From Desulfocapsa sp. (GTDB lineage Bacteria; Desulfobacterota; Desulfobulbia; Desulfobulbales; Desulfocapsaceae), in contig JAQYVF010000043.1 of assembly GCA_030145625.1 (NCBI GenBank), positions 1 to 39,622 of the forward strand: 39,622 bases of DNA. Reading direction: 5' to 3'. This document shows, piece after piece, positions 15,401-23,844 of this stretch (position 1 is its first letter; each line of letters begins with the position of its first letter). A program made the position numbers and the translations under genes. A model generated the notes under the pieces. That model searched no databases. It was not told the DNA's origin and was given only the letters and a program-made list of their open reading frames with translations.

Positions 15401-16815
15401 TCCTGCATAATCAGGTTCAGCCAGACCCTGATATTTGCGAGATGGGCAGGATTGGTAATGGGCTGCCAGTCTTCATCCACCCCTGATACATTTGCGGATT
15501 GAAAACCAAAACGCACTGCTTCCCAGAGAAAAGTCTCCACCATGCGACTGTTGCCGCGGTTAAAGACCTCACCGCCCAGGACCTGGATACACTGCAGGGA
15601 TGTATGAGGAAATTTTCTGACATTCGCCTTGAGCAACTGAAAGGTGGTGAGGAGAAACTCTTCGATTTCTTCAAAAGTCTGTAGACGGATCAGCTGAACC
15701 AGAGATCGATTAATCTCCCGAAGGGTCTCTTCGTGGATCAGGTAGAGTCCCTTGGTATCCATGATGCGGAAGAGAAACAGCAGTTTCTGATTTTCCGCAA
15801 AACGGTTTAAAGGGAGCCCCTGTTCCAGTGATTTTCCTTGATCGTCGCCATCTGCCTTTGCAAGCCTTGAGGGAATTTCCTTGTAGAGACGTACAATATC
15901 AACATGGGCCGGCAAGGCCAGGATATCATGCAGAGCCGAAGCCGGCGCCAAATCGACATCAATGGCTGTCACTGCCGCCTTATTTTTTGTCATACTCTCA
16001 TGGGAGATGGCAGCAAAGAGTTGACCTGAATGAAAGTCTTCACAGAGTGCCCCACAACGGTCAAGAAACCAGGGTAGGGGGTCCTCTTCCTGGAGCCAGT
16101 AATCATAATTTCTTTTGAGGATGGCTTGCATAAGCCGGGCCACTGCACAACAATCAAACTCTTCGGCCCCCTTATTAACAAAGGCCAGTAAAGAAGTGGC
16201 CAGATTTTTCATGGGATGCAGCCCCTGAACAATATGCATCATGATTGGACTTTTTCCATCATCAAGGGCCAGAAGAGTCGCAAAATAGGTGTTCAATACA
16301 GACTGGAATCGATAGAGATCCTCCACCTTAAAAAGAGTTACCATCTTACTGATCCAGGCCAGTTGTGCTTCAATGATCTGCGAAAGGAGTTTGCTGTTTT
16401 TTTCACAGTCCGGCATGGCCTGAATAAAGATACCGGCAAAGAGAGCAAAGGCCTCTGGCCCCTGCTCATGACGCATATAGTACGTGCTGTTTTTCAAAAC
16501 AAAGCTACGCAACTGAGGGATCAGGATGTTCCAGTTGCGATAGGGATGACAAATTTCATAAAGGATGTTTTCCAGGGTATTATGGAGTCCCTTGTATCGA
16601 TCAACAACATCGAGAAGGAGCTGCAGCTCAGGGCGTATAACCACCTCTTCAGCTGTTTCCAGAAGATTGGCCTTAAGCGCATCTGATTCTATGGAGCTTG
16701 ACTTCGTTTTCATCTCTTCATATTCCGTAACATTTTTTTCCTGCACGCTTTTCGCTGTCAACAAGGAACGTTGAAACACTCTCTCAAGTATCTGATATTC
16801 CTTCCGCAGATTCAA
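12442..16815 (-). CDS. PPDK-like ATP-grasp/phosphohistidine protein with large unassigned N-terminus
   Basis: The 1457-residue protein begins with a TTG at 16815 behind AAGGA; the first in-frame ATG is 34 codons later. Residues about 1-950 are helix-rich and unassigned. From about 964 a pyruvate phosphate dikinase ATP-binding domain is clear: HLGNKGYNL, SIRSGAAVSMPGMM, GSGVLFTAHP and LYLLQTRDM. Residues about 1365-1440 are the swivelling phosphohistidine domain with GGQTSHASVVA, His1391 being the expected phosphocarrier. The protein ends there, so the PEP/pyruvate-binding TIM barrel of PPDK and PpsA is absent. It should make phospho-His from ATP, but the acceptor is unknown; a partner subunit or the N-terminus may supply it. 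Glucan water dikinases have similar length but reversed domain order. glgA lies 2 kb upstream of the cah and gap genes, which hints at, but does not prove, a carbohydrate role. Confidence 0.85.
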   Translation of the reverse strand: MNLRKEYQILERVFQRSLLTAKSVQEKNVTEYEEMKTKSSSIESDALKANLLETAEEVVIRPELQLLLDVVDRYKGLHNTLENILYEICHPYRNWNILIPQLRSFVLKNSTYYMRHEQGPEAFALFAGIFIQAMPDCEKNSKLLSQIIEAQLAWISKMVTLFKVEDLYRFQSVLNTYFATLLALDDGKSPIMMHIVQGLHPMKNLATSLLAFVNKGAEEFDCCAVARLMQAILKRNYDYWLQEEDPLPWFLDRCGALCEDFHSGQLFAAISHESMTKNKAAVTAIDVDLAPASALHDILALPAHVDIVRLYKEIPSRLAKADGDDQGKSLEQGLPLNRFAENQKLLFLFRIMDTKGLYLIHEETLREINRSLVQLIRLQTFEEIEEFLLTTFQLLKANVRKFPHTSLQCIQVLGGEVFNRGNSRMVETFLWEAVRFGFQSANVSGVDEDWQPITNPAHLANIRVWLNLIMQEPKWCSTLFSALIINLKLSGTCVKDTDLFQRDISNLLNHPIEPVYNLTKQFTKLMPVFFNEIGAEGELREVSTEIDEIHKRRDLLIHFLRKQSHVESSNLIVDFIQAIFLFWLSKEKEILLPFLPEEVYAEVALEGKFIDDLHVLTSRIRRELQFSSMDDLLTWKREDRQNYLKSQTDIAPSELRRFDLLAQMFSLLHQKYNLGFQEMRTELEHAVQEGFPEMEELLVKLEGCDAVECVEALLDTLEGLKETILSSEKFEAREDIYYKRHIAVDIPSVYGKYREKKFDSLSLSFRLENLTNIYLERLPATVNLSIITQATFFSVVKCLKLYLRAMRVDGISSRRLDTYLSLLKGSVKVRRFSYTQYLDIFRGLSEGVKDVIYSYYTNSHENNLSIIIPQIGAHNLLTNYRSLWDEEEKGNSIHRLAEAFLRDLIASTFGLQHLDNFITRIIGTLESQKDILDERMIDLLMTYNPEKAISMLHRVNPYTHDMIHLGNKGYNLVTLSADKKPVPPAFIITTEVFRCRDVVYGYGKARDDFMQRTRTALTELEKITGRVFGAPKHPLLLSIRSGAAVSMPGMMATVHNVGTNEDLIEEGARQYGDSYLAWDNYRRFLQSWAMTSGMQREDFQTLMNNAKERFNVALKGQFSPEQMKELALEYQRLVRNQGLGIPDDPWLQLVAAVEMVLDSWETVKASDYRKIMGVSDSWGTAVIVQAMVYGNRSQSSGSGVLFTAHPYRKVQRVALWGDYAYGDQGEDIVSGLVTSYPISVEQAELDGRDVDKTLELRFPHIYGELLTISRNLVYDKRWNPQEIEFTFEGDEASELYLLQTRDMITIKKQERFHVFIETEALEAALLGKGIGVSGSALSGRAVFTEENIQELRQSDPGTPLILIRQDTVPEDIKVIDMADGLLTSRGGQTSHASVVAVRLEKTCVVGCKHLKVYETRQYCEIGETSIGFGDYVSMDGRSGRLLKGVHSTREEMHILPI

Positions 16816-16885
16816 GCATCTTCTTCCTTAAACCGAGGAAACTCTAAATAATAAGCCCTGAATTCTTTCGGAAGGGCCTCCAAAG

Positions 16886-16923
16886 AAAAAAAGCGCCCTG
16901 ATGGAAAATCCGTCAGGGCGCTT
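16886..16923 (-). terminator. Rho-independent terminator of the carbonic anhydrase gene
   Basis: On the minus strand AAGCGCCCTGA pairs with TCAGGGCGCTT around an 11-nt, partly paired loop and is followed by a T-run. It starts 40 nt after the carbonic anhydrase stop codon and separates that gene from the dikinase-like gene. Confidence 0.88.
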
Positions 16924-16963
16924 ACAAGGCCTGTGGGCTCGAAAAGAGAGCCTTCCGTGCGAC

Positions 16964-17710
16964 TTACTGCAGAACCGGTCGAGCATTTACAGGCTGTATC
17001 GGCCGATTATTATCTACACCCATAAGGGTATGAAATTTCACTGCCTGTGCCTTTGAAACTGGCACTGGATTCTTCAGAAGCATCCAGCTCACCCCTTCAC
17101 TGCAAGGTGGAGTGGTAAGAGAGCCATTGAAACGATAGTAAGATTTTTTGGCAGGCAGCATGTCCGTGACATTGACAGTCACCTCGGGCAGGGATTTACT
17201 CACCCCCGTTTTTTCAGGCATATGCCCCCAAAGTCCTTCTATAAAAGGATTAGAAGATCCCTCTTCAAACAGCACTCCAACCACGCTCAGATTTCCTACA
17301 TCATCAGAATGGACCAGATGGGCCTCCATGGCAAAGAACTGTCCCTTCACCGTATTTTCACTGGGAGTATGAAAATGAAACTGAAGGAGGTTAGAGGTAT
17401 GTCCGTTAACTATGACAGAAGAGCCGGGGGCATAGTTCACTTTAATTGTATGACCGTTATTAACGATATCCAAAGGGACACCATGATACTGAAAGACAAT
17501 GGGGCTCAATTCAGCCTCTACCAGGGAAGCAACATCAATGGGAGACTGATTTTTCCCACTCTTGCAGATAGCATAATCGCTGGAAAGATCTCCCCAGAAC
17601 TCCGGGGCCTCGTGTCCGCTATAACCCCAGTGAGCGCTATGACCTGAAGCCCAGGCAGTTCCGGCCAGAAGCAATCCGGCTCCGACAGCAACAGCAACTG
17701 TTGTTTTCAT
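16964..17710 (-). CDS. cah: Periplasmic alpha-type carbonic anhydrase
   Basis: The 248-residue protein has a signal peptide (1-21, cleavage after A-W-A). The mature enzyme starts at the H-W-G-Y motif typical of alpha carbonic anhydrases. Zinc ligands are His112, His114 (in FHFHTPSE) and His131 (in EAHLVH), and the SLTTPPCSEGV segment near the C-terminus forms the substrate pocket, so it should be active in CO2/bicarbonate interconversion. AGGAGGA lies just before the ATG. It is monocistronic, ending in a strong terminator, and a 15-bp inverted repeat lies upstream. In an anaerobe a periplasmic enzyme may help bicarbonate supply or pH control. Confidence 0.95.
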   Translation of the reverse strand: MKTTVAVAVGAGLLLAGTAWASGHSAHWGYSGHEAPEFWGDLSSDYAICKSGKNQSPIDVASLVEAELSPIVFQYHGVPLDIVNNGHTIKVNYAPGSSVIVNGHTSNLLQFHFHTPSENTVKGQFFAMEAHLVHSDDVGNLSVVGVLFEEGSSNPFIEGLWGHMPEKTGVSKSLPEVTVNVTDMLPAKKSYYRFNGSLTTPPCSEGVSWMLLKNPVPVSKAQAVKFHTLMGVDNNRPIQPVNARPVLQ

Positions 17711-17738
17711 GTTTTCCTCCTTCTGTAAAATGGTGACT

Positions 17739-17785
17739 GAATAGTAAAGAAGGAGAGAACTTTCCCCAAACCTTCTTTACTATTC
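17739..17785. repeat. 15-bp perfect inverted repeat between gap and carbonic anhydrase
   Basis: GAATAGTAAAGAAGG and its exact complement are separated by 17 nt, starting 28 nt upstream of the carbonic anhydrase ATG. There is no T-run on the minus strand, so it may be an operator, a leader hairpin controlling the carbonic anhydrase gene, or a processed 3' end for gap. Confidence 0.6.
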
Positions 17786-17891
17786 CCTACACCCTTTTTC
17801 ATTTGATCTCAAGAAGGTACTTCAAGGTCGTATTACGGTTGCGTACCCCACGCCCCACTGGGAAGTATACTAAGCACTGGGATTTTCTCCT

Positions 17892-18896
17892 CTACAGGGC
17901 CTTATTCGCAACCATGTGCAGAATAAGGTCAAGCATCCGATTGGAATAGCCCCACTCGTTGTCATACCAACTCATGACCTTGACCGTAGTTCCAATGACC
18001 TTGGTTGACAGACCGTCTACAATGGATGAATGGCCATTCCCTTGAAAATCTATAGAAACCAGAGGCAAATCAGTATAGCCAAGGTAACGGTTGGCGGCTT
18101 CCTTCAGGGCCTGGTTGACTTCAATGACCGAGGTTTCTTTTTCCACTTCCATAACCGCATCCACCAGGGATACATTGGCGGTCGGTACCCGGACAGCTAA
18201 CCCGTCAAATTTTCCTTTCAATTCAGGAATGACCAAGGCTACAGCAGCGGCTGCTCCGGTATTGGTAGGGATCATGGAAAGCGCTGCGGCCCTTGCCCGT
18301 CGCAGGTCGGAATGGGGAAAATCAAGAATACGCTGATCACCGGTATAGGCATGAACCGTGGTCATCAGCCCTCGCTTAATTCCAAAATTATCCAGAATCA
18401 CCTTGGCCATGGGCGCCAGACAGTTGGTTGTGCAGGAAGCATTGGAAACCACATGATGAATGGTAGGGTCATATTCGTCCTCATTCACCCCCATGACAAA
18501 GGTTTTTATGTTTCCTTTGGCCGGAGCAGAAATCACCACCTTTGCAGCCCCTCCTTCCATATGTTTTTGAGCACTCTCACTGTCGCGAAAGATCCCGGTA
18601 CATTCGGCAACATACTCAACATCAGCATCTCCCCAGGGAATATCGGCAGGATTGCGGTGATCAGTAACCCTGATATGACGACCATCAACTATGATTCCTT
18701 CGTCATCACTTTCCACTTCAGAATCAAAAACACCCATCACCGAATCGTACTTCAAAAGATGGGCCAGAGTTGCGTTATCCGTTAAATCATTTATGGCTGC
18801 GATCTCAATATCAGCAAAGGCTGAATCTTTCCCAATAGCACGAAAAATGTTCCTCCCGATACGGCCAAAACCATTAATTCCTACTTTAATCGTCAT
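17892..18896 (-). CDS. gap: Glyceraldehyde-3-phosphate dehydrogenase, type I, NAD-dependent
   Basis: The 334-residue enzyme starts at the ATG at 18896, selected because AGGAG lies upstream and the family N-terminus is T-I-K-V-G-I-N-G-F-G-R-I-G-R; an in-frame ATG 10 codons earlier has no support. The catalytic Cys155 is in SNASCTTNCLAP and Asp37 in IND points to NAD rather than NADP. It catalyses the reversible oxidation of glyceraldehyde 3-phosphate in glycolysis and gluconeogenesis. It lies downstream of glgA on the same strand, with a 163-nt, palindrome-rich leader between them (18937-19001), so it may have its own promoter or be processed. Confidence 0.97.
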   Translation of the reverse strand: MTIKVGINGFGRIGRNIFRAIGKDSAFADIEIAAINDLTDNATLAHLLKYDSVMGVFDSEVESDDEGIIVDGRHIRVTDHRNPADIPWGDADVEYVAECTGIFRDSESAQKHMEGGAAKVVISAPAKGNIKTFVMGVNEDEYDPTIHHVVSNASCTTNCLAPMAKVILDNFGIKRGLMTTVHAYTGDQRILDFPHSDLRRARAAALSMIPTNTGAAAAVALVIPELKGKFDGLAVRVPTANVSLVDAVMEVEKETSVIEVNQALKEAANRYLGYTDLPLVSIDFQGNGHSSIVDGLSTKVIGTTVKVMSWYDNEWGYSNRMLDLILHMVANKAL

Positions 18897-18936
18897 ATCC
18901 AGTCTCCTGTTCAATAGTGGGGTCACAGAGCAGTCC

Positions 18937-19001
18937 GCAGGTGCCCTGCCTCCTGAGAGAGATATCTCTTTTTGTTACGTCCTGTATCCCGGCGCCGGGA
19001 T
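18937..19001 (-). promoter_or_regulatory. Palindrome-rich leader of gap
   Basis: Three short dyads lie within 65 nt: GCAGG-TGC-CCTGC (18937-18949), AGAGATATCTCT (18958-18969) and ATCCCGGCGCCGGGAT (18986-19001). The last is a perfect 16-nt palindrome. No known riboswitch was recognised. Confidence 0.4.
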
Positions 19002-19059
19002 CAAAACACTCCTAACTGCTGCACTGCAATGCGCCCTGACGAATTCCTACGTCACCGGA

Positions 19060-20685
19060 TCACATTTTAAGTCTCTGTGCTTTTGCCTTTTTATAAAGCT
19101 GCAAATACTCCTTACTGACCGTTCCCCAAGTATATCGATCGATAATCAACTGAACCGCCTGTCGCTGCATCTTTCGAATCGTGCCTGGATCTGCCGAATA
19201 GAGAGACAGAGCCTGATCAATAGCCTGACACAACGCTAATACACTCTGTTTCTGATAGGTAAACCCGGTCTTTCCATCTACCACCTTTACCAGCCCACCC
19301 ACATGATGAACAATGGGAAGATTGCCAAAGAGCTGAGCCATGAAATCGGTCAATCCGCAAGGCTCATATTGAGATGGAATCAGGAAAAAATCTCCTGCAG
19401 CATAGATCTTATTAGCCAGGGCAGGATCATACCCACGAAGGATACATATCTTCCCCCTATTCTCCGCCTTTTCGGCAAGATGCACCAGCTGCTGTTCGTC
19501 CTTGCGGCCACCGGTCCCTAACAACAAAAAATGAAACTTAACATCTTTGGCCAGAAGCCTTTTCAAAGCTCCAATCAGGACATTCACTCCTTTCTGTTCA
19601 CTGAGACGTCCAATAAAGGTAACAAGCGGTATGGAGATATCACTGTCGAGATATCCGGAACGACGAATCCCCGTCAAACTCCCCTTCCGGGTAACAAGTT
19701 GCAGCATAGCCTCTTTACAGAGTTTTTTTCCGGTGAGAAGAGAGGGCGCCAGGGGGTCGAATGCAGCAGCAATACCGCTTTTTTCGGGATCAACTGGAGA
19801 AAATTCTTTTGGGTCAATACCGTTGGTGATCCCTTCCAGAAGAATACCTCTTTCCAACAGTGTATGTCCCAGCCAGCCAGTGAGACGATCATCTCTAGTC
19901 TCCCGCAGCTCGCGCGCATAATTTCCACTGACCGTATTCATCACTGCAGTAGCGGCTCCGGCAAGAAAGGGGTCAAAAGATTCGCCCAGCCTGCTCTCCA
20001 TGATCACCTGCTCAGGCAGGCCTGTACTGGCACGGGCAAAAGGAATATCCGCCACTTCCTGATGATAGCCCTTTCCCCCATTATGTATGGTAACCACGGT
20101 TCCGGTATTGCGGAAATAATGACGCAAGACGGGATGCTCAGCAATAAGCGCAGGAAGAACTGCGGTATGCCCATCATGGCAGTGAATAACATCGGGCTGG
20201 GCACCCAGCAGGATCATCAGATCAAGGGCACCTTTCTGCAAAAGGATATTCATGGCAAAATAGTCAAAATGCCCCATTCCCTTTTTCTGCCAGGGATGCA
20301 GAGCCTCCTCCTTTGCCGTGTAGGTATAGACGCCTTGTTTTTCCCGAAAACGTTCTGCCCCCAGAAGATAGAGGGTTACCTTGCCCTGGGAGGCAGTCCA
20401 GACCCGCACACGCTCCCGTCGCTCTTCGTTCGTATAGTTGAGATCGACCTCAAAGCTCAACTCTTTTTCGGGATGCAGAGGATCCGGAAGCAACTGAAAT
20501 CCCAACTGTTCAGGATCCATAAATCCATATCGAGGAAGAACCACATGCACCGAACGACCAGACCAGCGAGCCAAGGTTACTGACAGCTGAGAAACAACAT
20601 CTTTTATACCTCCGGCACCTGCAAGATTGCCATATTCACGGCTCACCATCCAGATCTGCCGCAGGGGGCTCTGTCGTCTGCCCAT
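19060..20685 (-). CDS. glgA: Glycogen/starch synthase-like glycosyltransferase (GT5)
   Basis: The 541-residue protein starts at the ATG at 20685, immediately after the aroC stop with GGGGAG overlapping the aroC end; a longer upstream start would overlap aroC by 74 nt. GT5 hallmarks are present: DVIHCHDGHTAVLPALIA, VTFIGRLSEQKGVNVLIGAL and SQYEPCGLTDFMAQ followed by HVGGLVKVVDG. It should extend alpha-1,4-glucan from a nucleotide-glucose in the cytoplasm. The N-terminal K-x-G-G-L motif, whose Lys contacts the sugar nucleotide in canonical GlgA, is here G-A-G-G-I at residues 23-27. The donor may therefore differ. It is in a likely aroK-aroC-glgA operon. Confidence 0.88.
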   Translation of the reverse strand: MGRRQSPLRQIWMVSREYGNLAGAGGIKDVVSQLSVTLARWSGRSVHVVLPRYGFMDPEQLGFQLLPDPLHPEKELSFEVDLNYTNEERRERVRVWTASQGKVTLYLLGAERFREKQGVYTYTAKEEALHPWQKKGMGHFDYFAMNILLQKGALDLMILLGAQPDVIHCHDGHTAVLPALIAEHPVLRHYFRNTGTVVTIHNGGKGYHQEVADIPFARASTGLPEQVIMESRLGESFDPFLAGAATAVMNTVSGNYARELRETRDDRLTGWLGHTLLERGILLEGITNGIDPKEFSPVDPEKSGIAAAFDPLAPSLLTGKKLCKEAMLQLVTRKGSLTGIRRSGYLDSDISIPLVTFIGRLSEQKGVNVLIGALKRLLAKDVKFHFLLLGTGGRKDEQQLVHLAEKAENRGKICILRGYDPALANKIYAAGDFFLIPSQYEPCGLTDFMAQLFGNLPIVHHVGGLVKVVDGKTGFTYQKQSVLALCQAIDQALSLYSADPGTIRKMQRQAVQLIIDRYTWGTVSKEYLQLYKKAKAQRLKM

Positions 20686-20689
20686 GTGC

Positions 20690-21769
20690 TTACTCCCCTG
20701 GAAAAACAATAGCCATATGACGCAGAAGATGGTCGGCCAGGGTAAGACGAACCATGGCCTCACAAACAGGAATAATACGGGGTATAGCCGAGATATCGTG
20801 CCTTCCCCCTACCTGAATTTTTACCGCCTCATTCTGCAGATTAACACTCTGCTGTTCTTTTGAAATGGATGGAATGGGTTTGACCGCAACACGAAGGACA
20901 ATCTGACTGCCGCTTGAGATACCGGCCAGGATACCTCCCGCATTATTGGAGAGAAAGCCATCCGGGATGATGGGGTCATTATTTTCAGATCCAAGCATCT
21001 CTGCCACCTGAAAACCGGCCCCAACTTCCACACCTTTGACCGCTCCGATGGACATCAGGCCATGGGCCAGTTCAGCCTCCAGTTTATCAAAGACCGGTTC
21101 ACCAAGGCCTGCCGGGCAATCGGCAACAATCTCCACGATACCGCCCAGGGTATCGCCTTGTTTTCGAACCTCAACCACCCGCTCCTCCATCTTTTCCGCC
21201 GCAGCTGCATCGGGACAGAAAAAACGGTTGGAGTTGATGACGTCAAGATTGCGTTCTTTGACTTTGATACCTCCAAGAGCCACGGTATAGGCGCAGACCT
21301 CGATTCCATGAGTGGCCAGCAGCTGTTTTGCCACAGCCCCTGCCGCCACCCTGGCAGCTGTTTCCCGGGCCGATGCCCTGCCTCCGCCACGATGGTCACG
21401 AATGCCATACTTGGCAAGATAGGTAACATCACCATGTCCGGGGCGGAAGATATCACGCAGCGTATCATAGGACTTGGAATGGGCATCTTTATTATAAATT
21501 GCCAGCGATATGGGTGTCCCGGTGCTATAGGACACATCTTCTCCGGGAGGGGTGAAGACACCGGATAGGATCTCTAACTGGTCAGGCTCTTTGCGGGGAC
21601 TCGACGCTCCCCCCTGTCCCGGCCGTCTCCTATCCATCTCGGCCTGCAGCTGAACGGGATCTAATATGATTCCAGGAGGACAGCCATCAATAACAGCTCC
21701 TATCCCGGTACCATGTGATTCTCCCCAGGTGGTTACCCGGAAGGCCTTACCAAAAGTATTCCCTGCCAT
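20690..21769 (-). CDS. aroC: Chorismate synthase
   Basis: A full-length 359-residue enzyme starting MAGNTFGKAFRVTTWGESHG, which is the canonical N-terminus. The R-R-P-G-Q-G motif around residues 47-52 and the R-D-H-R-G-G-G-R-A-S-A-R-E-T segment that binds FMN and EPSP are intact. It converts 5-enolpyruvylshikimate 3-phosphate to chorismate using reduced FMN, the last step of the shikimate pathway. It is adjacent to aroK (62 nt gap) and followed by glgA after 4 nt, suggesting cotranscription from the aroK promoter at 22447-22476. No anomalies. Confidence 0.98.
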   Translation of the reverse strand: MAGNTFGKAFRVTTWGESHGTGIGAVIDGCPPGIILDPVQLQAEMDRRRPGQGGASSPRKEPDQLEILSGVFTPPGEDVSYSTGTPISLAIYNKDAHSKSYDTLRDIFRPGHGDVTYLAKYGIRDHRGGGRASARETAARVAAGAVAKQLLATHGIEVCAYTVALGGIKVKERNLDVINSNRFFCPDAAAAEKMEERVVEVRKQGDTLGGIVEIVADCPAGLGEPVFDKLEAELAHGLMSIGAVKGVEVGAGFQVAEMLGSENNDPIIPDGFLSNNAGGILAGISSGSQIVLRVAVKPIPSISKEQQSVNLQNEAVKIQVGGRHDISAIPRIIPVCEAMVRLTLADHLLRHMAIVFPGE

Positions 21770-21831
21770 TGCTCTTATATCCTTTGTACAGACATCAAAT
21801 AACGTTTTCAGCTAAAAAAGTACCTGCCGAT

Positions 21832-22368
21832 TCAAGCATTTTTTTCACTATTCACTATTAGCTCTTCAATGGAATGAACCACCTCAGCAACAGTCAATTT
21901 CCCAGTATCCACAACAAGATCTGCTGTTTCCCGGTAAAGAGGGCTCCGTTCTGTCAGGACTTCATCCAACTCTTGACAGATATCCTTTCCGGTGAGACTC
22001 GGCCTGAGCGTTTCGGAACTGAGATCCATACAGAGCCGCTCACAGAGAATCTCAAGATCAGCGGTTAACCAGACCACCTGTGCCTGTTTTTTGAGCTGCA
22101 GCCAGATTTGACGATGCAGAATCGCTCCCCCACCAGTGGCAATGACACAATGGTTCCGCCCCCTGAGTCCAGACAGCACTTCACTTTCATGCTTTCTGAA
22201 TCCCTGCCACCCTTGTTCTGCAACAATCGTTGCCACAGAAGCATTATTTTCTTCCGCAATCAGAATATCGGTATCCAGGAAATCATAGCCAAGCCTCTTG
22301 GCCAGCGCCACGCCAATACTGGATTTACCCACAGCACGACAGCCAATGAGATAGACACAATCTTTCAT
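21832..22368 (-). CDS. aroK: Shikimate kinase
   Basis: The 178-residue protein carries a Walker A motif G-C-R-A-V-G-K-S-S at about 9-17, the DTD of shikimate-binding (F-L-D-T-D) and ATGGGAI, the second substrate loop. It phosphorylates shikimate at the 3-position with ATP. The ribosome site is weak. A good sigma70 promoter lies upstream, making this the first gene of an aroK-aroC-glgA unit divergent from cbpA. The mix of aromatic and glycogen genes in one unit is unremarkable but not a known functional link. Confidence 0.95.
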   Translation of the reverse strand: MKDCVYLIGCRAVGKSSIGVALAKRLGYDFLDTDILIAEENNASVATIVAEQGWQGFRKHESEVLSGLRGRNHCVIATGGGAILHRQIWLQLKKQAQVVWLTADLEILCERLCMDLSSETLRPSLTGKDICQELDEVLTERSPLYRETADLVVDTGKLTVAEVVHSIEELIVNSEKNA

Positions 22369-22446
22369 ACCATTTTCTTAGAAGAGTTCACCTAATCACT
22401 GATCCATTTAGTGAACTGCCTCAATCTTTTTTCCCTTTAATTTAGT

Positions 22447-22476
22447 ATAGTATGCGGTATGATAAAACTGTGTCAA
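22447..22476 (-). promoter_or_regulatory. Sigma70 promoter for aroK-aroC
   Basis: On the minus strand TTGACA (22476-22471) and TACTAT (22452-22447) are separated by 18 bp. It is about 80 nt upstream of the aroK start. Confidence 0.65.
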
Positions 22477-22552
22477 GATAAGATCAAGCCTGAAAAAGCA
22501 TTCTCCTAAGAGTTTACCAACAGAAACGGTCGCAAAAGGGTAGAAAATCAGG

Positions 22553-23521
22553 ATGGAATTCAAAGACTATTATACCGTACTGGGTATAGAGCACAATGCT
22601 ACTCAGGATGAGGTAAAACGGGCCTACCGAAAACTCGCAAGAAAATATCATCCAGACATCAACAAGGCCCCGGATGCCGAACAGCGATTCAAAGAAATAG
22701 GTGAAGCCTATGAAGTTCTCCAGGATACTGAAAAACGCGCAGCCTACGACAAGTTCGGCAGCAACTGGCAGGCAGGAGAGGAGTTCAAACCACCACCTGA
22801 CTGGGATACTGGATTCGAATTTCAAGGGGGAGGATACACCCAGGCCGACGCTTCACAGTTCAGCGATTTCTTTGAATCCCTTTTTGGCAATAAAAGCGAA
22901 TTCAGGCACGCAGAATCCTTTCAGGGACAGCGGCCATCCTTTTACGGAAAGGGCCAGGACCTCCATGCAAAGATCATTATCAGCCTGGAGGAGAGCTTTC
23001 ACGGAAGCAAACAGACCTTGACCCTGCAGCGCCCCTCTGTGGACGCAAGCGGCCATGTCTTCACCAGCCCACACACCCTGCAGGTTACTATCCCAAAAGG
23101 CGTCACTGATGGCCAGCGCATCAGGCTGGAAGGCCAGGGAAGTACGGGGATAGGCAAGGGTCCAAACGGCGACCTGTACCTTGAAATCGCTCTCGCCGAC
23201 CACCCCCACTTTAGCATCACCAACAGAGACATCATGCTCACTCTTCCCATTACACCATGGGAAGCAGCACTGGGAGCCACGATCCAGGTTCCCACCCTTG
23301 GCGGCCCCGTCGAACTGAAAATTCCGGCCAACTCCCAAACCGGGAAAAAAATGCGCCTCAAGGGAAGAGGACTTTCCTCTTCAAAAATCAGTGGCGACCA
23401 ATATGTAACCCTTGCCATCATGACCCCCACCCCCGCAAGCAAACATGACCGGGAACTCTATCGAAAAATGGCAGAGGCCATGTCCTTCAATCCCCGCAGC
23501 CACCTTGGAATGAAATCATGA
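22553..23521 (+). CDS. cbpA: DnaJ-like co-chaperone CbpA (type II J protein)
   Basis: The 322-residue protein has an N-terminal J domain with HPD at 33-35, a short linker with G/F-rich and acidic stretches (about 75-115), and two C-terminal beta-barrel substrate domains starting near residue 125. There is no Cys-rich zinc finger, which separates it from DnaJ. It stimulates DnaK ATPase and delivers unfolded clients. Its stop overlaps the next gene's ATG by 4 nt (ATGA), coupling it to CbpM. The start ATG is weakly preceded by a Shine-Dalgarno-like AATCAGG. Confidence 0.93.
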   Translation: MEFKDYYTVLGIEHNATQDEVKRAYRKLARKYHPDINKAPDAEQRFKEIGEAYEVLQDTEKRAAYDKFGSNWQAGEEFKPPPDWDTGFEFQGGGYTQADASQFSDFFESLFGNKSEFRHAESFQGQRPSFYGKGQDLHAKIIISLEESFHGSKQTLTLQRPSVDASGHVFTSPHTLQVTIPKGVTDGQRIRLEGQGSTGIGKGPNGDLYLEIALADHPHFSITNRDIMLTLPITPWEAALGATIQVPTLGGPVELKIPANSQTGKKMRLKGRGLSSSKISGDQYVTLAIMTPTPASKHDRELYRKMAEAMSFNPRSHLGMKS

Positions 23522-23844
23522 AAACAGACATTCAGTGTACAGTTTTTGACGAGACCAGCGCATACTGTCTAAAAGATCTCTGCAGACTGTGCAGGGTTCA
23601 CGCCCAGTTTGTCCATGACTTGATTGACGAAGGCATCCTCTCACCCCAGGGCACGAATCCCCGAAACTGGCAATTCGGCGCTGTTGAGATTAAACGAATA
23701 CAGATTTCAATCCGCTTGCAGGAGGATCTGAGAATCAATCTTCCCGGCACAGCACTGGCCCTCGACCTGCTGGAAGAAATCGAAGAACTGCGCCGCAACA
23801 AATCACTTCTGGAACAACTCCATTCCCTGGGAAAAAAAATATAA
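23518..23844 (+). CDS. cbpM: Chaperone modulator CbpM
   Basis: The 108-residue MerR-like helix-turn-helix protein contains the CbpM pattern L-x-x-L-C-x-x-x-x-V-x-x-x-F-V-x-x-L-x-x-x-G-I-L-x-P-x-G-x-x-x-x-x-W-x-F and a C-terminal helix rich in E-E-I-E-E-L. In E. coli CbpM binds the J domain of CbpA and inhibits it. The 4-nt overlap with cbpA implies translational coupling at near-equal ratio. Confidence 0.9.
   Translation: MKTDIQCTVFDETSAYCLKDLCRLCRVHAQFVHDLIDEGILSPQGTNPRNWQFGAVEIKRIQISIRLQEDLRINLPGTALALDLLEEIEELRRNKSLLEQLHSLGKKI

Noticed and set aside
19531-20583. 350-residue plus-strand ORF inside glgA
   Set aside because: It is antisense to a clear GT5 gene and its product looks like a shadow translation.
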